Shown piece by piece: positions 53,639-63,879 of a DNA stretch of 64,000 nucleotides. Where the stretch lies: NCBI GenBank assembly GCA_025331445.1, contig JAIWNE010000058.1, positions 1 to 64,000 on the forward strand, in the 5' to 3' direction. How positions within the stretch are numbered: position 1 is the first letter of the stretch; the number at the start of each line of letters is the position of its first letter. This DNA comes from Blakeslea trispora. Taxonomy: Eukaryota; Mucoromycota; Mucoromycetes; Mucorales; Choanephoraceae. A program made the position numbers and the translations under genes. The notes below the pieces were generated by a model. That model was not told the DNA's origin and made no database searches. It saw only the letters and a program-made list of their open reading frames with translations.

Positions 53639-55476
53639 TATAAATAAAGATCAAAGACTTATAATTCCAACACACAGTCCACTACGGGTAAAAGCTTGTC
53701 TGTTTTATATCTGAAAACCCCTGTTTGGGATATTTAACCGACTTTGTCGGTTAACGACAGAAAAAGACAAAACACAGACTTTTAACTGACAGGAAATTTA
53801 TGCCCGTTAAAGGGTGTTTTAAGCTTTTAACTGACAGATAATGCATGTTAGTTAAAGGGCAATCCTTTGATCTTATTTGCTTTCTTGATGAAAATACCCT
53901 TAATACCATTGGTTTAAAGAGACCTTTTGTACTTCTTTCGGCCTTTATATTCCTTTACTCCCATAGAATCTCTCACGTTACATTATTACACAATTATTTC
54001 AATTTCACTCCTTTGCTATTTGACCTTAGTTTAAAGATGTATGCTCTATTTGGCAGTTGTTGCTTTTCTTTATTGGCTAGTATGCTTTCGTTACTACTCT
54101 TTTCGTATTCGGTTAAAATATATTACGGAAGGCTTTTTTAATATCTTTTATATAATTGGTTTATTCATAATCAATTATTACTATATACGATCTATCTATA
54201 GGGTTTGTGTCCATATATTATTGGCTAGTCCAATGCTCAATATACTGGGTCCCCCCTGCTCATTTGTACCTCTTTACCTAGCCTAGGGTATTGCAGTATT
54301 CATATTTTGTGCTTACCTTTAGAACCGTTGTTTTCAGAGCTATACGCTTATTATTCAGTCAGGGAACCAGAATAAGACAGAAGCAGTTTGTATCTTTTCT
54401 TGGGGCCATTAGACGATCTTTGTAAAAGAAAAAGAACAATAGTGAAATAAAAAGAAATGGTTATTAGAATCGATTGCAAACGCAAATGTTAGAAATTATT
54501 TACCTTTTCATTATGATAAACATCAGCCTTCGCAGTAAGAGTCCATCAGATAGAACATCTACAAAATACATCAAATGCAAAATTAGATCGAGCTTATTCA
54601 GTTGCATCTTATTTTTTTATGCTTACTTACGATTTGAGAGTATCAAAGGATTTGGGCTTTCTTTACACACACTTTAAGAAGGGCAAGGTAACTAGTTATG
54701 ACTATCAAGAGAAAAGCGTTAGCTTCGTTTCAATGAGAAGATTCTATCATTTACCTTTTTGCGATAAGTAACAGGAACGGAAACTTGATACTTGCACGGT
54801 AATACTATACTGTCGTATTTGGGCAGATACAGAAGCCAGAACGATTTATAATCGGAAATTCAATTAATCATCATCAAAGGTTATTCTGACAGATAATGTC
54901 CAAATAACAATAAATCAAATAATGTTCACAAAGTTGGAAAACTAAAATCATTTCAGATATTACCAGAGGTAATCCTGAAATCAAACATCTAACAAGCATT
55001 GATAAAAAGCGATGATATGATATATAAAGCGTTCAATGTGCCTAGCTAACACATTGAAAGCATGATCAGATTTATATTCATTGACTCTCTTCTCATCAAT
55101 AATTGAAACGGCTATATGACATGACACATGTGATAGCAAGATGGTTGCATAGGCCTTATAATACCAAGGTAGCAGCATCTAACAAAACAAGCAATGATTC
55201 TGGAGATTTCATTATAAGAAAAGACTAAATCATTACTTGGATAAAGATAGTTCTGAGACATAATTACAAAGGGCTTGTCTATCGTTATCACCTAATCTAA
55301 ACTGATCTAAACATCCAACGAAACAAGTGAACAAGTATGAAACAGTTATGCCTGATATATTGAAACACTAATCAAGATTAAACATATCTTGTCGAGCATA
55401 ATTATTATCTCTCCAAGATATAAATCAAGTAAACAATATATCTCCACCTTATTCAAGGCGGGGGATAAAATATGGC
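53639..55476. other. Non-coding region with short repeats
   Basis: It begins with the AGACTTATAATTCC module (53650-53682). Then follow a 9-bp palindromic stem TTAACCGAC/GTCGGTTAA near 53737-53757 and a direct repeat around TTTTAACTGACAG (near 53780 and 53825). The remainder is AT-rich with no recognisable gene. Confidence 0.5.
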
Positions 55477-55684
55477 TACAGCCATCTTTCCATTAAGGTG
55501 ACCAGTCATCCTAGTAGGAAAACTGCTCATACAGATAAAATTATAACGGAGTAATTGATTGAAACCGAGATAGAAATAATATATAAACACAACATGGACT
55601 TGCAGTAGAATTAGTTCTCGCTCTTTTTAATAAAAAAATCGAGTTCCCTCTCATTGAATTTATCTGAGACTGCAAATATCACAT
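55477..55684 (+). repeat. Possible 3' LTR remnant
   Basis: A purine tract (AAGGCGGGGGATAAAATA) precedes TGGCTACAGCC. A TATATAAAC and an AATAAA occur inside, and the stretch ends AAATATCACA, like a short LTR. No partner copy or target duplication was found. Confidence 0.3.
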
Positions 55685-55919
55685 ATACAGTAATTCATAT
55701 TAATAATTGTTTTCTTTTTTATTTTTAGTAATAGATACATACCATGAACCACTCATAAATGGTTTAAAGAAAGAACGAAAGGAAAAAGAAACTAAAAAAT
55801 TTTAATTTGTTTTTAACGATGTAAATGTTTTGTCCTGAGCCACTTCGTGTTTAAACCAAGTTTCATTCAAATTCCGATTGTGTCAAATCAATTCAAATCA
55901 AAGTATCTAATGCTGACAG

Positions 55920-55926
55920 TATAAAA
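55920..55926 (+). promoter_or_regulatory. TATA box of the four-exon gene
   Basis: TATAAAA lies 62 nt upstream of the ATG at 55988, a usual core-promoter distance in fungi. Confidence 0.6.
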
Positions 55927-55987
55927 GACTTTGTGCCTGATTTCATTTTGTTGATTGTCTTTATCATCATTTATATACAAATCAAGC

Positions 55988-56993
55988 ATGTTTCACACTA
56001 CCACTTCCAACAACACCAACACTAATGCCGTTGCTGTTCCCATTCCTGTACCTAACGCTGTCAGCATCAGCGGTACTGTCTCTACTCCTCGCCTGAACAA
56101 CACGGCCATCAACAGAGAGGTACAAGAGTTGAAGCGAGCCCTTGCTAACACCAATCAGCAGCTTCAAAGTGTCGAGGCCAAGAACAACCAGCAGAGTGAC
56201 TTGAATGAGAAATTTACTACCAACTCGACTGCCAATAATACCAAGTTTCGATTCCCTGGCACTAAAGACGATTTAGAGATACTCCGTGTTAGTACTATTC
56301 ATAATCTATTCTTTCGACTTTACTCATCGTTTCTATTTAGTGTCTTATAATCGATATTGAAAGAGAACAGCTCGGCGAAGATGGCTGGAGACTAGATGAG
56401 ACACTAATCAATGGTCCTTACAATGGACAAAAAGTGAAGACAATCATCAGCAATTTTGAGGTACATCACATGTACTTTTTTATTCTTCGTGATAAAGTCT
56501 GGAGCTCTACAGACAGAGCAAACTTTGTCAAGTATGTCCTTGGCAAACGCTTCAACAGCCTTCGTGACGAAAAAAAGAAGAAGGATTTGCCAGAAGAAGC
56601 TAGAAAAGAAATCCAAAGAAAGAATAGTTATGCGACTCGCAAATCACAAGTTCTCATGTTTCGCATCGCTAACAACAATATTTCGATAAACAGATCTTGA
56701 AGAGAAGAAGAAACACGTACAGCAATTTCAAGCATCGTCTTCAAGGTTACTATGGAACGGATGCCGAGTGCACTTCAGTACTCGTTCCAGAAATGATTTC
56801 GGACCAAGAGGATGAGTTAGATGCTAATGGTGATGAAGTAAGATTAAGAAAGACTCCAAAATACAAAACAGAAAAGGTTAGTAGACTACAGCAAACTATT
56901 GTGAATATAATAACTAATTAGCTTAAATACAGTGCTTCGGGTCTTAAACCTGGAGAAAAAAAGCCCATCTATGAGATCTTTCAGAGGGATTAA
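55988..56993 (+). CDS. Uncharacterised four-exon gene, 287 residues
   Basis: I do not recognise this protein. The gene model is unusually clean: exons 55988-56287, 56341-56649, 56694-56876 and 56922-56993, all joins in phase 0. The introns of 53, 44 and 45 nt have GT-AG ends and CTAAC/CTAAT branch-like sites in the last two. The N-terminus is Asn/Thr/Val-rich. Residues about 40-75 form a probable coiled coil (INREVQELKRALANTNQQLQ). The middle reads LGEDGWRLDETLINGPYNGQ and KYVLGKRFNSLRDEKKKKDL. The C-terminal third has GYYGTDAECTSVLVPEMISD. A TATA box lies upstream. No stop interrupts the spliced frame, making it the best candidate here for an expressed gene other than those of Gypsy-1 and the Tc1. 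A transposon-associated accessory gene remains possible. Confidence 0.7.
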
Positions 56994-57097
56994 AAGTGAA
57001 TGAATTCATATAAAACCGCATAACATTCATTTTTAATACCTTTCTAAACAAAAGTTATCAATTACTTTCTTGATTGGCATAAAAATATTTTTTTCTG

Positions 57098-57169
57098 AAA
57101 GGCTTCAAAGTCGAGCGGTTTTCAAAATTTTGGCTGTGGTTATATGGGGAGGCCACAGATTTGAAAGAG
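57098..57169 (+). repeat. Terminal module, partner of 33626-33698
   Basis: AAGGCTTCAAAGTCGAGCGG to GGAGGCCACAGATTTGAAAG aligns along its length with the module before DDE copy 1. It lies just left of Gypsy-3, with DDE copy 2 just right of Gypsy-3. Confidence 0.65.
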
Positions 57170-57194
57170 GGTTATAGGGGGACATCAGTCTACC

Positions 57195-57290
57195 TGTATT
57201 ATCTGACGGGAGAGATAAATTTAATAGGAGAAAGAAAGATGATTTTATTCAGATTTAACTTCAGACAATAGAAATAGAAATAATCAGACA
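57195..57290 (-). repeat. 3' LTR of Gypsy-3
   Basis: 96 bp, TG to CA. It differs from the other LTR at two positions and is preceded on the minus strand by the purine tract AAGAGGGAA. Confidence 0.9.
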
Positions 57291-57407
57291 TTCCCTCTTG
57301 TGATCAGATATAAGAAATTAAATAATGATATATATAAAAAATAGTGACGAAAATAATCTTAATGTCGCATTAAAAACCACTTGGGGAAAAGCTTGACTTG
57401 GTGCTGA

Positions 57408-60400
57408 TTATTGTCTTTCATGATATGGTTTGAGATGATATGAGTGTATGTTGTCCGCTACCTTGTTTGATGTGCTGTGCTTCAAGTCGTATCTCGTAAC
57501 TGACAACTGCTTTGTAACTAACCATGGGCCTGACCAATCCATCGATAGCTTTCTGGGCTTCTTGCTTGTAGAAATAGCATTGTTGAATAGCATGACTTTA
57601 TCATTTTCCTTGTAGGTAATAATGTCTTCAGGTGCATAAACTCTTTGTGCTTCCGCCACAGCTTCTACGGCTCGATCCAGATTACGGACTAAAGTCTCAG
57701 CATAAAGGCCTTGGGGCGTTATGTTATTCTTGTATGGAGCAGGCATTTTGATCTGATCTTGACCAATCAATGTAGTTCTGGCTGTTCTTCCATGTACAAG
57801 TTCAAAGGGTGATGTTTGAATGGAAGCATGGTAAGTGTTGTTGTACACAAAGCGAACAACTCTCAACTGTTCATCTCATTTGTCAACGATGTCTTGTGGG
57901 CTAGTATATAGTAAGATCATTTGTCTTAATGTCTTCATGATTTTTTCAGCCATTCCGTTAGAGGCTTGATGGTAGGCTGGTACAAATTGTAGTTCAACTT
58001 CACAACATTCGGCTAGTTGTTTGTTAAATTCACTGGTGAAAGTTCTTGCATTGTCCAAAAAGACTTGTTCTGGAAAGCCATGTCGCATCATAAACTTGTG
58101 GTACATCGTTTTTGCTAATTGCATGGGCATTAACGACGGTACAGGATACAGTTCGACATATCTTGAGAACATATCAATTACCACCAGGATATGTACATTT
58201 CCTTGCTTGGTCTCGGGAAGCGGTCTAAAGAAGTCAATAGCTACTTTCTTGAATGGCACTTCACTGGCTGTGTTTACCAATTGGGTTTGCTTCGTCCTGT
58301 TTCCTTTGAGCTGTTGACAGATTTGACAGGCCCTGGTCACCTTGGTAATTTTCCTGTCCATTTCTAGAAACCACAGTCCTGCTTGTAGCATTCTCTTCTT
58401 GGTCTTGTTTGCTCCTGTGTGCCCGGCGAATTTTGATTCGTGATAGTATTTGATGGCTTCTTGTTCCCGATGTTGTGGAACACATTTATAAGTGTTGTTT
58501 TTGCTTAGTGTTCGTTGCCTAACACTCACTCGCCATACGATTCCATCTTTGCGAATCATGTTGGAGCCTTTTTCTTCAGCCTGGGCTTGTAAAGCATGGT
58601 CCTTTTCCTGTTCTTGTTGTCACCATGCGTTGGGTTTGTACGCAAAAGAATCTGTATCGACCATATTGACGACTTGTCTAGACAGCATGTCCGCCACCAC
58701 ATTCAACTTGCCTGGTGTGTATCGAACTTCAAAGTCATATGATTGTAGGAATAAACACCATCTCCAGAGCCTAGGTTGCTTGTCTTCCGAAGTCTTCATC
58801 AACCACTGCAATGACGAATGATCTGTGTAGACTAAGAAATGTCCTGCTTCAAGATACACTCCGTGCTTCTTGATTCCCCGTACTATGCTCAGAGCTTCCA
58901 GTTCACGAATAGAATATCTTTGCTCATGTATATTCAGCGATCGTGAGGCAAAAGAAAGCGGGTACGGTTGACCTTCATATCTTTGGCATAAGACAACTTC
59001 AATACCAGCAGTCGCAGCACCATCTACGTGTATCTCGAATTGTCTGTTAAAGTCAGGTTGTCTTAGAGAAGGTTAGTTTGCTAGTTTGTTTTTCAAGTTC
59101 TCAAATGCCTGTCCTTGCTCAGAATCCCAAGTGTATGTGGTATTCTTCTTCTTTAGTCTTCGTAACGGTTCTACCAGTATTCGATACTGACTAATAAATC
59201 GTTGGTAAACTCCGAAAACCCCAAGAACTTGTTCCAACTCTTTGATGTTGGTTGGCTCTTTCATGTTCAAAATTGGCTTGATTTTTTCTTGATCTGGCAG
59301 CAGACCTTCTTCAGAGACAATGCATCCCAAATAGTTCACTTGTGGCAAGCCAAACTGCGATTTTTTCAGGTTGATCGATAGATTGGCTGACTTCAGCGCT
59401 TTCAGCACCTTTTCCACATCCTTCACGTGTTGTGCTGCAGATGTAGAAAAAATGATAATATCGTCTAAGTAGGCAATTGCACACTCATTTCGCAATGTAC
59501 CAAGGACTTTATCCATCAAACTCTGAAAGAATGCCGGAACGTTTTTCAGGCCGAAGCTCATCACATTAAATACATAAGTACCCGTGGTTGTAACCAACAC
59601 AGTCTTTTGCTTGTCTTCTTCTTTGATTCTCATTTGATAGTAACCAGATGCGAGATCTATTTTTGAGAATGTAATTGCTTTTGCAAGTGACTGTAATGCA
59701 AAATGAAGATTTACAAAAGGGTATTTGACTGTTACCGTGATAGCATTGAGTTTAATGTATTGTCCATAGACTCTTAGTGATTCATCCGGTTTGAGTACGG
59801 CTGTTACTGGTGAACCCCATTCTGTGTGGGTAATTTTGGTGACTATACCGTTTCTTTCAAGCTCTTCGAACTTGTCGTCAATCTGTTTTTGTATTTGTGG
59901 ATGATGTTGTCGTGGTGGAGTGTAGATAGGTGGATGATCTCCAGTGTCGATAGAGAATTCCATTAGGTGTGTAATGGACGGCTGGTTGTTATTACTAGCA
60001 ATTACCGCTTGGTATTTTGTTAATAGTCGATCAATCTGAGGCTTGATATTGATGAGATTGATATGGCTACCGGCAGACGAAGGAAATCGATACTTAATGA
60101 TGAATTCTTCTTTGTTGATAGTACAAGTCATCGTAAATTTCTTGAAGTTCCATTCAGTTTGCCAGTTGTGCATAGTTCTAGAGCCTATCAGAATTGGACA
60201 TGACATTTTCTCTAACACATGAAAAGTTATGATCACTCCTAACAGTTTCAGCTTTACGGTTCCAACCGTGAGATTATCGACTTTATCTACATTACGATAC
60301 GCCATTTTCTTGTTTTTGTTAATCGACAACTGCCACGGGGATGCCAATGCTAACGAAATGCAATCTAATTGAGCGCCTGTGTCCCACAACACCGTTACCT

Positions 60401-60458
60401 TACGCCCATTGCAGACCAAGTCTGAAATAGGAGTTGTATTGTCACCTGATTGATACAT
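57408..60458 (-). pseudogene. Gypsy-3 Pol, single frame with three stops
   Basis: Reading leftwards: protease VLWDTGAQLDCIS near 60380; RT with KPDESLRVYGQYIKLNAI, KIDLASGYYQMRIKEED and active site IAYLDDIIIFS near 59465. RNase H follows after the TAA at 59073 (HVDGAATAGIEVVLCQRYEG, YTDHSSLQWLM). The integrase HHCC finger is HESKFAGHTGANK...CQICQ. The core acidic residues are in VAIDFFRPL, VFLDNARTF and SNGMAEKIMKTL. The C-terminal domain reads ENDKVMLFNNAI...DWSGPWLV. Stops: TAA 59073-59075, TGA 58620-58622, TGA 57876-57878. All pieces stay in one frame with no indel, and active-site residues are intact, so inactivation is by point mutation only. Confidence 0.92.
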
Positions 60459-60485
60459 TTGCAGGCTGTATATGTTTTTTGCTTC

Positions 60486-61466
60486 CTAGGCATCAATGTG
60501 GTGGGTTGTAGGTTGATCTAAATCAACTTCATCCTTATGTTGAGTTTGTTGTATTTGATTGGCCTGATGTGGTCTTTTCCTAACGTCTTTGTGTTGTTTA
60601 CAATCAACATTGCGATGGAGTTGCTGGCAGTATCCGCAAACTGATTTCCCTTGTTTGTTGTATAGTCGAGGTGGCTGTGTTGGATTCGGCTTCGTAGTTG
60701 AATGTTTGTTTTGATGGAAACGTCGATTGCTCCATTTTTTCTGAGAGTGGTGCTTTCCTACGAAGTCGATATCCATCAGATCATCCTTCCGAGCCTCTGC
60801 TGTGTCTGTTTGCGAGCTGTAGGTCTTATACTCAGACTTTTGTTCCACACCAGAATCTGCCGTAATGTTGATGGATTGTTGAATAAGTGCTTCAATCTCT
60901 AAGCTGGGTAAACTTGCTAAAATGGTACGCACGCTATCATGATATAGCGATTGGATATACATCAGCCGTTGTGTAGATTTATCTAGAGTATCCTTAGGAA
61001 GAAGAGATATAAGATGTTTCCAGTTGGCACTATGTAATTGAATTGATTTGTCTTTTTTCTGTTTCAGTTTTTTGAGTTTTGTTTTGATTTCATGGATTTC
61101 CGTTGATGAATCGATTCCAAATTGTGTGTTTAACGCCTCTTTGAATAGTGGCCATGATTGCTTGACCGTTGCTGGTACGGTTGGTAACCATCGCCGGATG
61201 TTAGGCGGCATGTATTGCCCTATAATTCTAATACAAATAATCAGGTTTTCTACACCGGCAAAATCAGCTTGTTGTTCGAATTCAATTAACCACATCCGCA
61301 TGCTGTTCCCAAATGTAAAGGGAGTCATCACGATGTCTTTGATTGCTTGCCGATCTAAGTATCGAGCAAGTCTGTCGTCATGAGTGTTTTGGTCCGTGTC
61401 CTGGACAACCTCTGCGAGGTCAGGTTCAACCTCTGCGAGGTTAGTGTTGGAAGAGTGTGTTGTCAT
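60486..61466 (-). pseudogene. Gypsy-3 Gag, separated from Pol by one TAG
   Basis: The capsid precursor has 326 residues. The N-terminus is acidic. Residues about 35-200 match the retrotransposon gag fold (WLIEFEQQADFAGVENLIIC, WPLFKEALNTQFG). The C-terminal part is basic and ends in a variant knuckle, CGYCQQLHRNVDC. A single TAG (60486-60488) separates it in frame from Pol. Either Gag-Pol is made by stop readthrough, or the TAG is a mutated CAG in a fused Gag-Pol. Start ATG lies about 15 nt inside the primer-binding region end. Confidence 0.88.
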
Positions 61467-61480
61467 TGATCTTTCTGGTG

Positions 61481-61499
61481 CGAGTTGGGAGCCTCACCA
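61481..61499 (-). other. Primer-binding site of Gypsy-3
   Basis: TGGTGAGGCTCCCAACTCG on the minus strand starts at the first base after the 5' LTR. It is complementary to a tRNA 3' end including CCA. The primer tRNA could not be assigned. Confidence 0.8.
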
Positions 61500-61595
61500 T
61501 GTATTATCTGACGGGAGAGATAAATTTAATAGGAGAAAGAAGGATGATTTTATTCAGATTTAACTTGAGACAATAGAAATAGAAATAATCAGACA
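61500..61595 (-). repeat. 5' LTR of Gypsy-3
   Basis: 96 bp, unusually short for a gypsy LTR. It is bordered inward by the TGG primer-binding site. Confidence 0.9.
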
Positions 61596-61746
61596 AATCC
61601 ATATAGGACTATAAAACTGGGTTTCAAATAGCGTTATGCGTAACATAAATATAGCCAATAGAATAGTATTTTCATTTTAGCAGTCTTTAATAAAGTTAAT
61701 ATTGTGCCTAATTTGACAGCCCCTTTTTGTAAAACTTTTTATTGAA

Positions 61747-63879
61747 ATGCCTGCATTAAGTAACAGAAAGAAAGCTGCTTTAAAGAAGAAGCGTTCTGAA
61801 CAAGGAGATTTTCAAAAGAATGATTCTTCAACAAATGCCATTGATCAACGTGAAGACTGGGAGATGAATCAATTGGATATAGATTCTTTGATTCAGCTTT
61901 CTGAAGAAGTAGAAGTATCTACTGACTCACCCAAGAAAATTGATCAAGTACCTGGAAAGAAAACTGATCAATCTCTCGTATCAGGTCAAAAAAGAAAAGG
62001 GATTTATCAAAAGAACTCGGAAGTTACGAAGTGGAGAAGAAGAAAGGAAGCTGAATCCGTTGATTCGAAGCAAAAACTAACTAACTTTGGAATCACCGTT
62101 ACGAAGAATGCCGAAGTAAAACATCCTGTTGTTCTGAGTCACACAAAGGCGGAACTCATTAGAATCAAAGATTCTGAGCAAAGCTTGGATGAGTATATTC
62201 TTCCTATCATGAATAAGGCAAAGGAAGGAAGTTTTATGCACAAGTACGAGTGTTGCCAGTATCTTTCTGTAAAGTTGTATTTTACAAAGAGGCTTCAAGG
62301 AATGAACAAAGGTGACAGCTCAAGAGGAGCAGCAAATTATTACTGGCCTAACAACAATGAAAAGTATCGAGCTGCAACCATTGTTCAGTGGGCTACCCAG
62401 TTCATTGAGGAAGGTAGTATTTCCGAGCATCAGCAAGGCAAGCACATCAAGCGACAGTCTTTTTTGAGCGACTCTGATGTGAAGCTACTCACATTAGAAA
62501 AAATAAGACAGATGAAGCCTGAGTTACGAAGCCTAGGAAGCATCAAAAAAATGATTGAAGAAGAGGTCGTTCTTCAGGTTCTTGGTGTTGCTTCTGGCCA
62601 AACAGTGAATTTAGATACTGTAGCCAACTATTTGTACGAGTGGGGCTACTCTTACAGAAAGAATAAGAAGAGCATTTATTTTGATGGTCATGAAAGGGAG
62701 GATGTAATTGTCTACCGTAATTCATGGTCATCAAGAATGCTCGGCTATATGAAGAGAGCCGAGTTCTACGAAGGTGAAGCTCAGGAGATAGTCTTGGAGC
62801 CAGAACTGAGCGATGAAGAGAAGAAGGTGGTATTCGTCACACATGATGAAAGCACCTTCTACTATAATGATGGCAAGGATGACCTCTGGCTTCTTGAAGG
62901 TGAAAACCATATAAAGAAGAAGTCTATGGGCTCTTCCTTGATGGTTTGAGAGTTCCAATGTCCTTGCCATGGAACTATGAAAATCAAGGGCTGGACGTCC
63001 AGAAAGGTGTTCAAAGCTGGCGACAGTTGAGATGGATGGTGGACGTCCAAACACATGCTGGAACAATTGGCAACAGATGCAATTCCTTTGTTTGAAGCTT
63101 TGCATCCGGATTGCATCGGTGTCTTTCTGTTGGACAACAGTTCCAATCATGCTGCTTTTGCTGACGATGCCTTAGTCGCAAAACGCATGACTTTGAATGA
63201 AAAGCCATAGCCTGAAGACAGCAAGATCAGTTTTCGTGACACTACTGTCACTCTTAGTAGCGGAGAGATTTTAAACCAAACCTTCTTCTACGACAAGGTC
63301 TTGCAAACCGTTGATCGAAAAGGCAAAGCAAAGGAAAAGACCGTCCGATATTTCAAAGGCATAAAAAAGGTCTTACCAGAAAGAGGTCAATGGCTTGGAT
63401 GTGATTTGAATGATAAGGCATGGAAGCTCAACTGTGGCGATCCAGTGCCTGGAATAAAGTCTGTTAGCTGTGCTCGCCATTTTCTTGAAAGCCGATCTGA
63501 CTTTATTAATCAGAAATCAGCTCTACAAAAAGTTATAGAAGGAAGCGGTCATATCTTTGAGCTGTATCCTAAATTTCACTGTGAGTGTAATTGGATTGAG
63601 CTTTATTTGTCGTATGCCAAGCGACAGGCTTGTCTTCATTGTGACTATAGCTTCAAGTCTTTAGAGGAAAACATTCACACTTATCTTGATAACGCTGCTA
63701 ATATAGTTCATATAAGAAAGTACTATCAAAAGTGTATGGACTATATTGAAGCTTATACCAAGTGTTCAGACGGTCGCGAGGTTGTCAGCCAGGTCAAGCA
63801 ATTTGTAACAAAGACATATCTGTCTCATAGAAAATGTACCCTTTCTTCTGCAATTATTTCTCTTGAAAATGAACAATAA
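61747..63879 (+). pseudogene. DDE-type transposase-like gene, copy 2, intronless
   Basis: Homologous over its length to the gene at 33863, with the same block order: basic N-terminus, KRKGIYQKNSEVTKWRRRKE, YLYEWGYSYRKNKKS and FDGHEREDV, then catalytic candidates D in THDESTF (about residue 366), D in LLDNSSNH and E in CNWIELYLSYAKR. The frame is continuous except for three stops: TGA 62947-62949, TGA 63028-63030 and TAG 63208-63210 (the last corresponds to TGG in copy 1). There is no intron at the site where copy 1 has one. Both copies are inactive as annotated. DDE transposase is the likely role; the superfamily is unsure. Confidence 0.8.

Larger units (their letters stand above)
57195..61595 (-). 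mobile_element. Ty3/gypsy element with 96-bp LTRs (Gypsy-3)
   Basis: Two 96-bp LTRs (57195-57290, 61500-61595) read TGTCTGATTATTTC to GATAATACA on the minus strand and differ at two positions. The primer-binding site starts with TGG directly beside the 5' LTR. A purine tract (CAAGAGGGAA) precedes the 3' LTR. One reading frame runs through Gag and Pol, interrupted only by four stop codons. No target duplication is seen (CTACC against AATCC). The element appears to lie inside DDE element copy 2. Confidence 0.92.

Noticed and set aside
57195..57290. Independent MITE instead of an LTR
   Set aside because: The 96-bp repeats are in direct orientation, begin TG and end CA, and border a primer-binding site and a purine tract, which fits LTRs.
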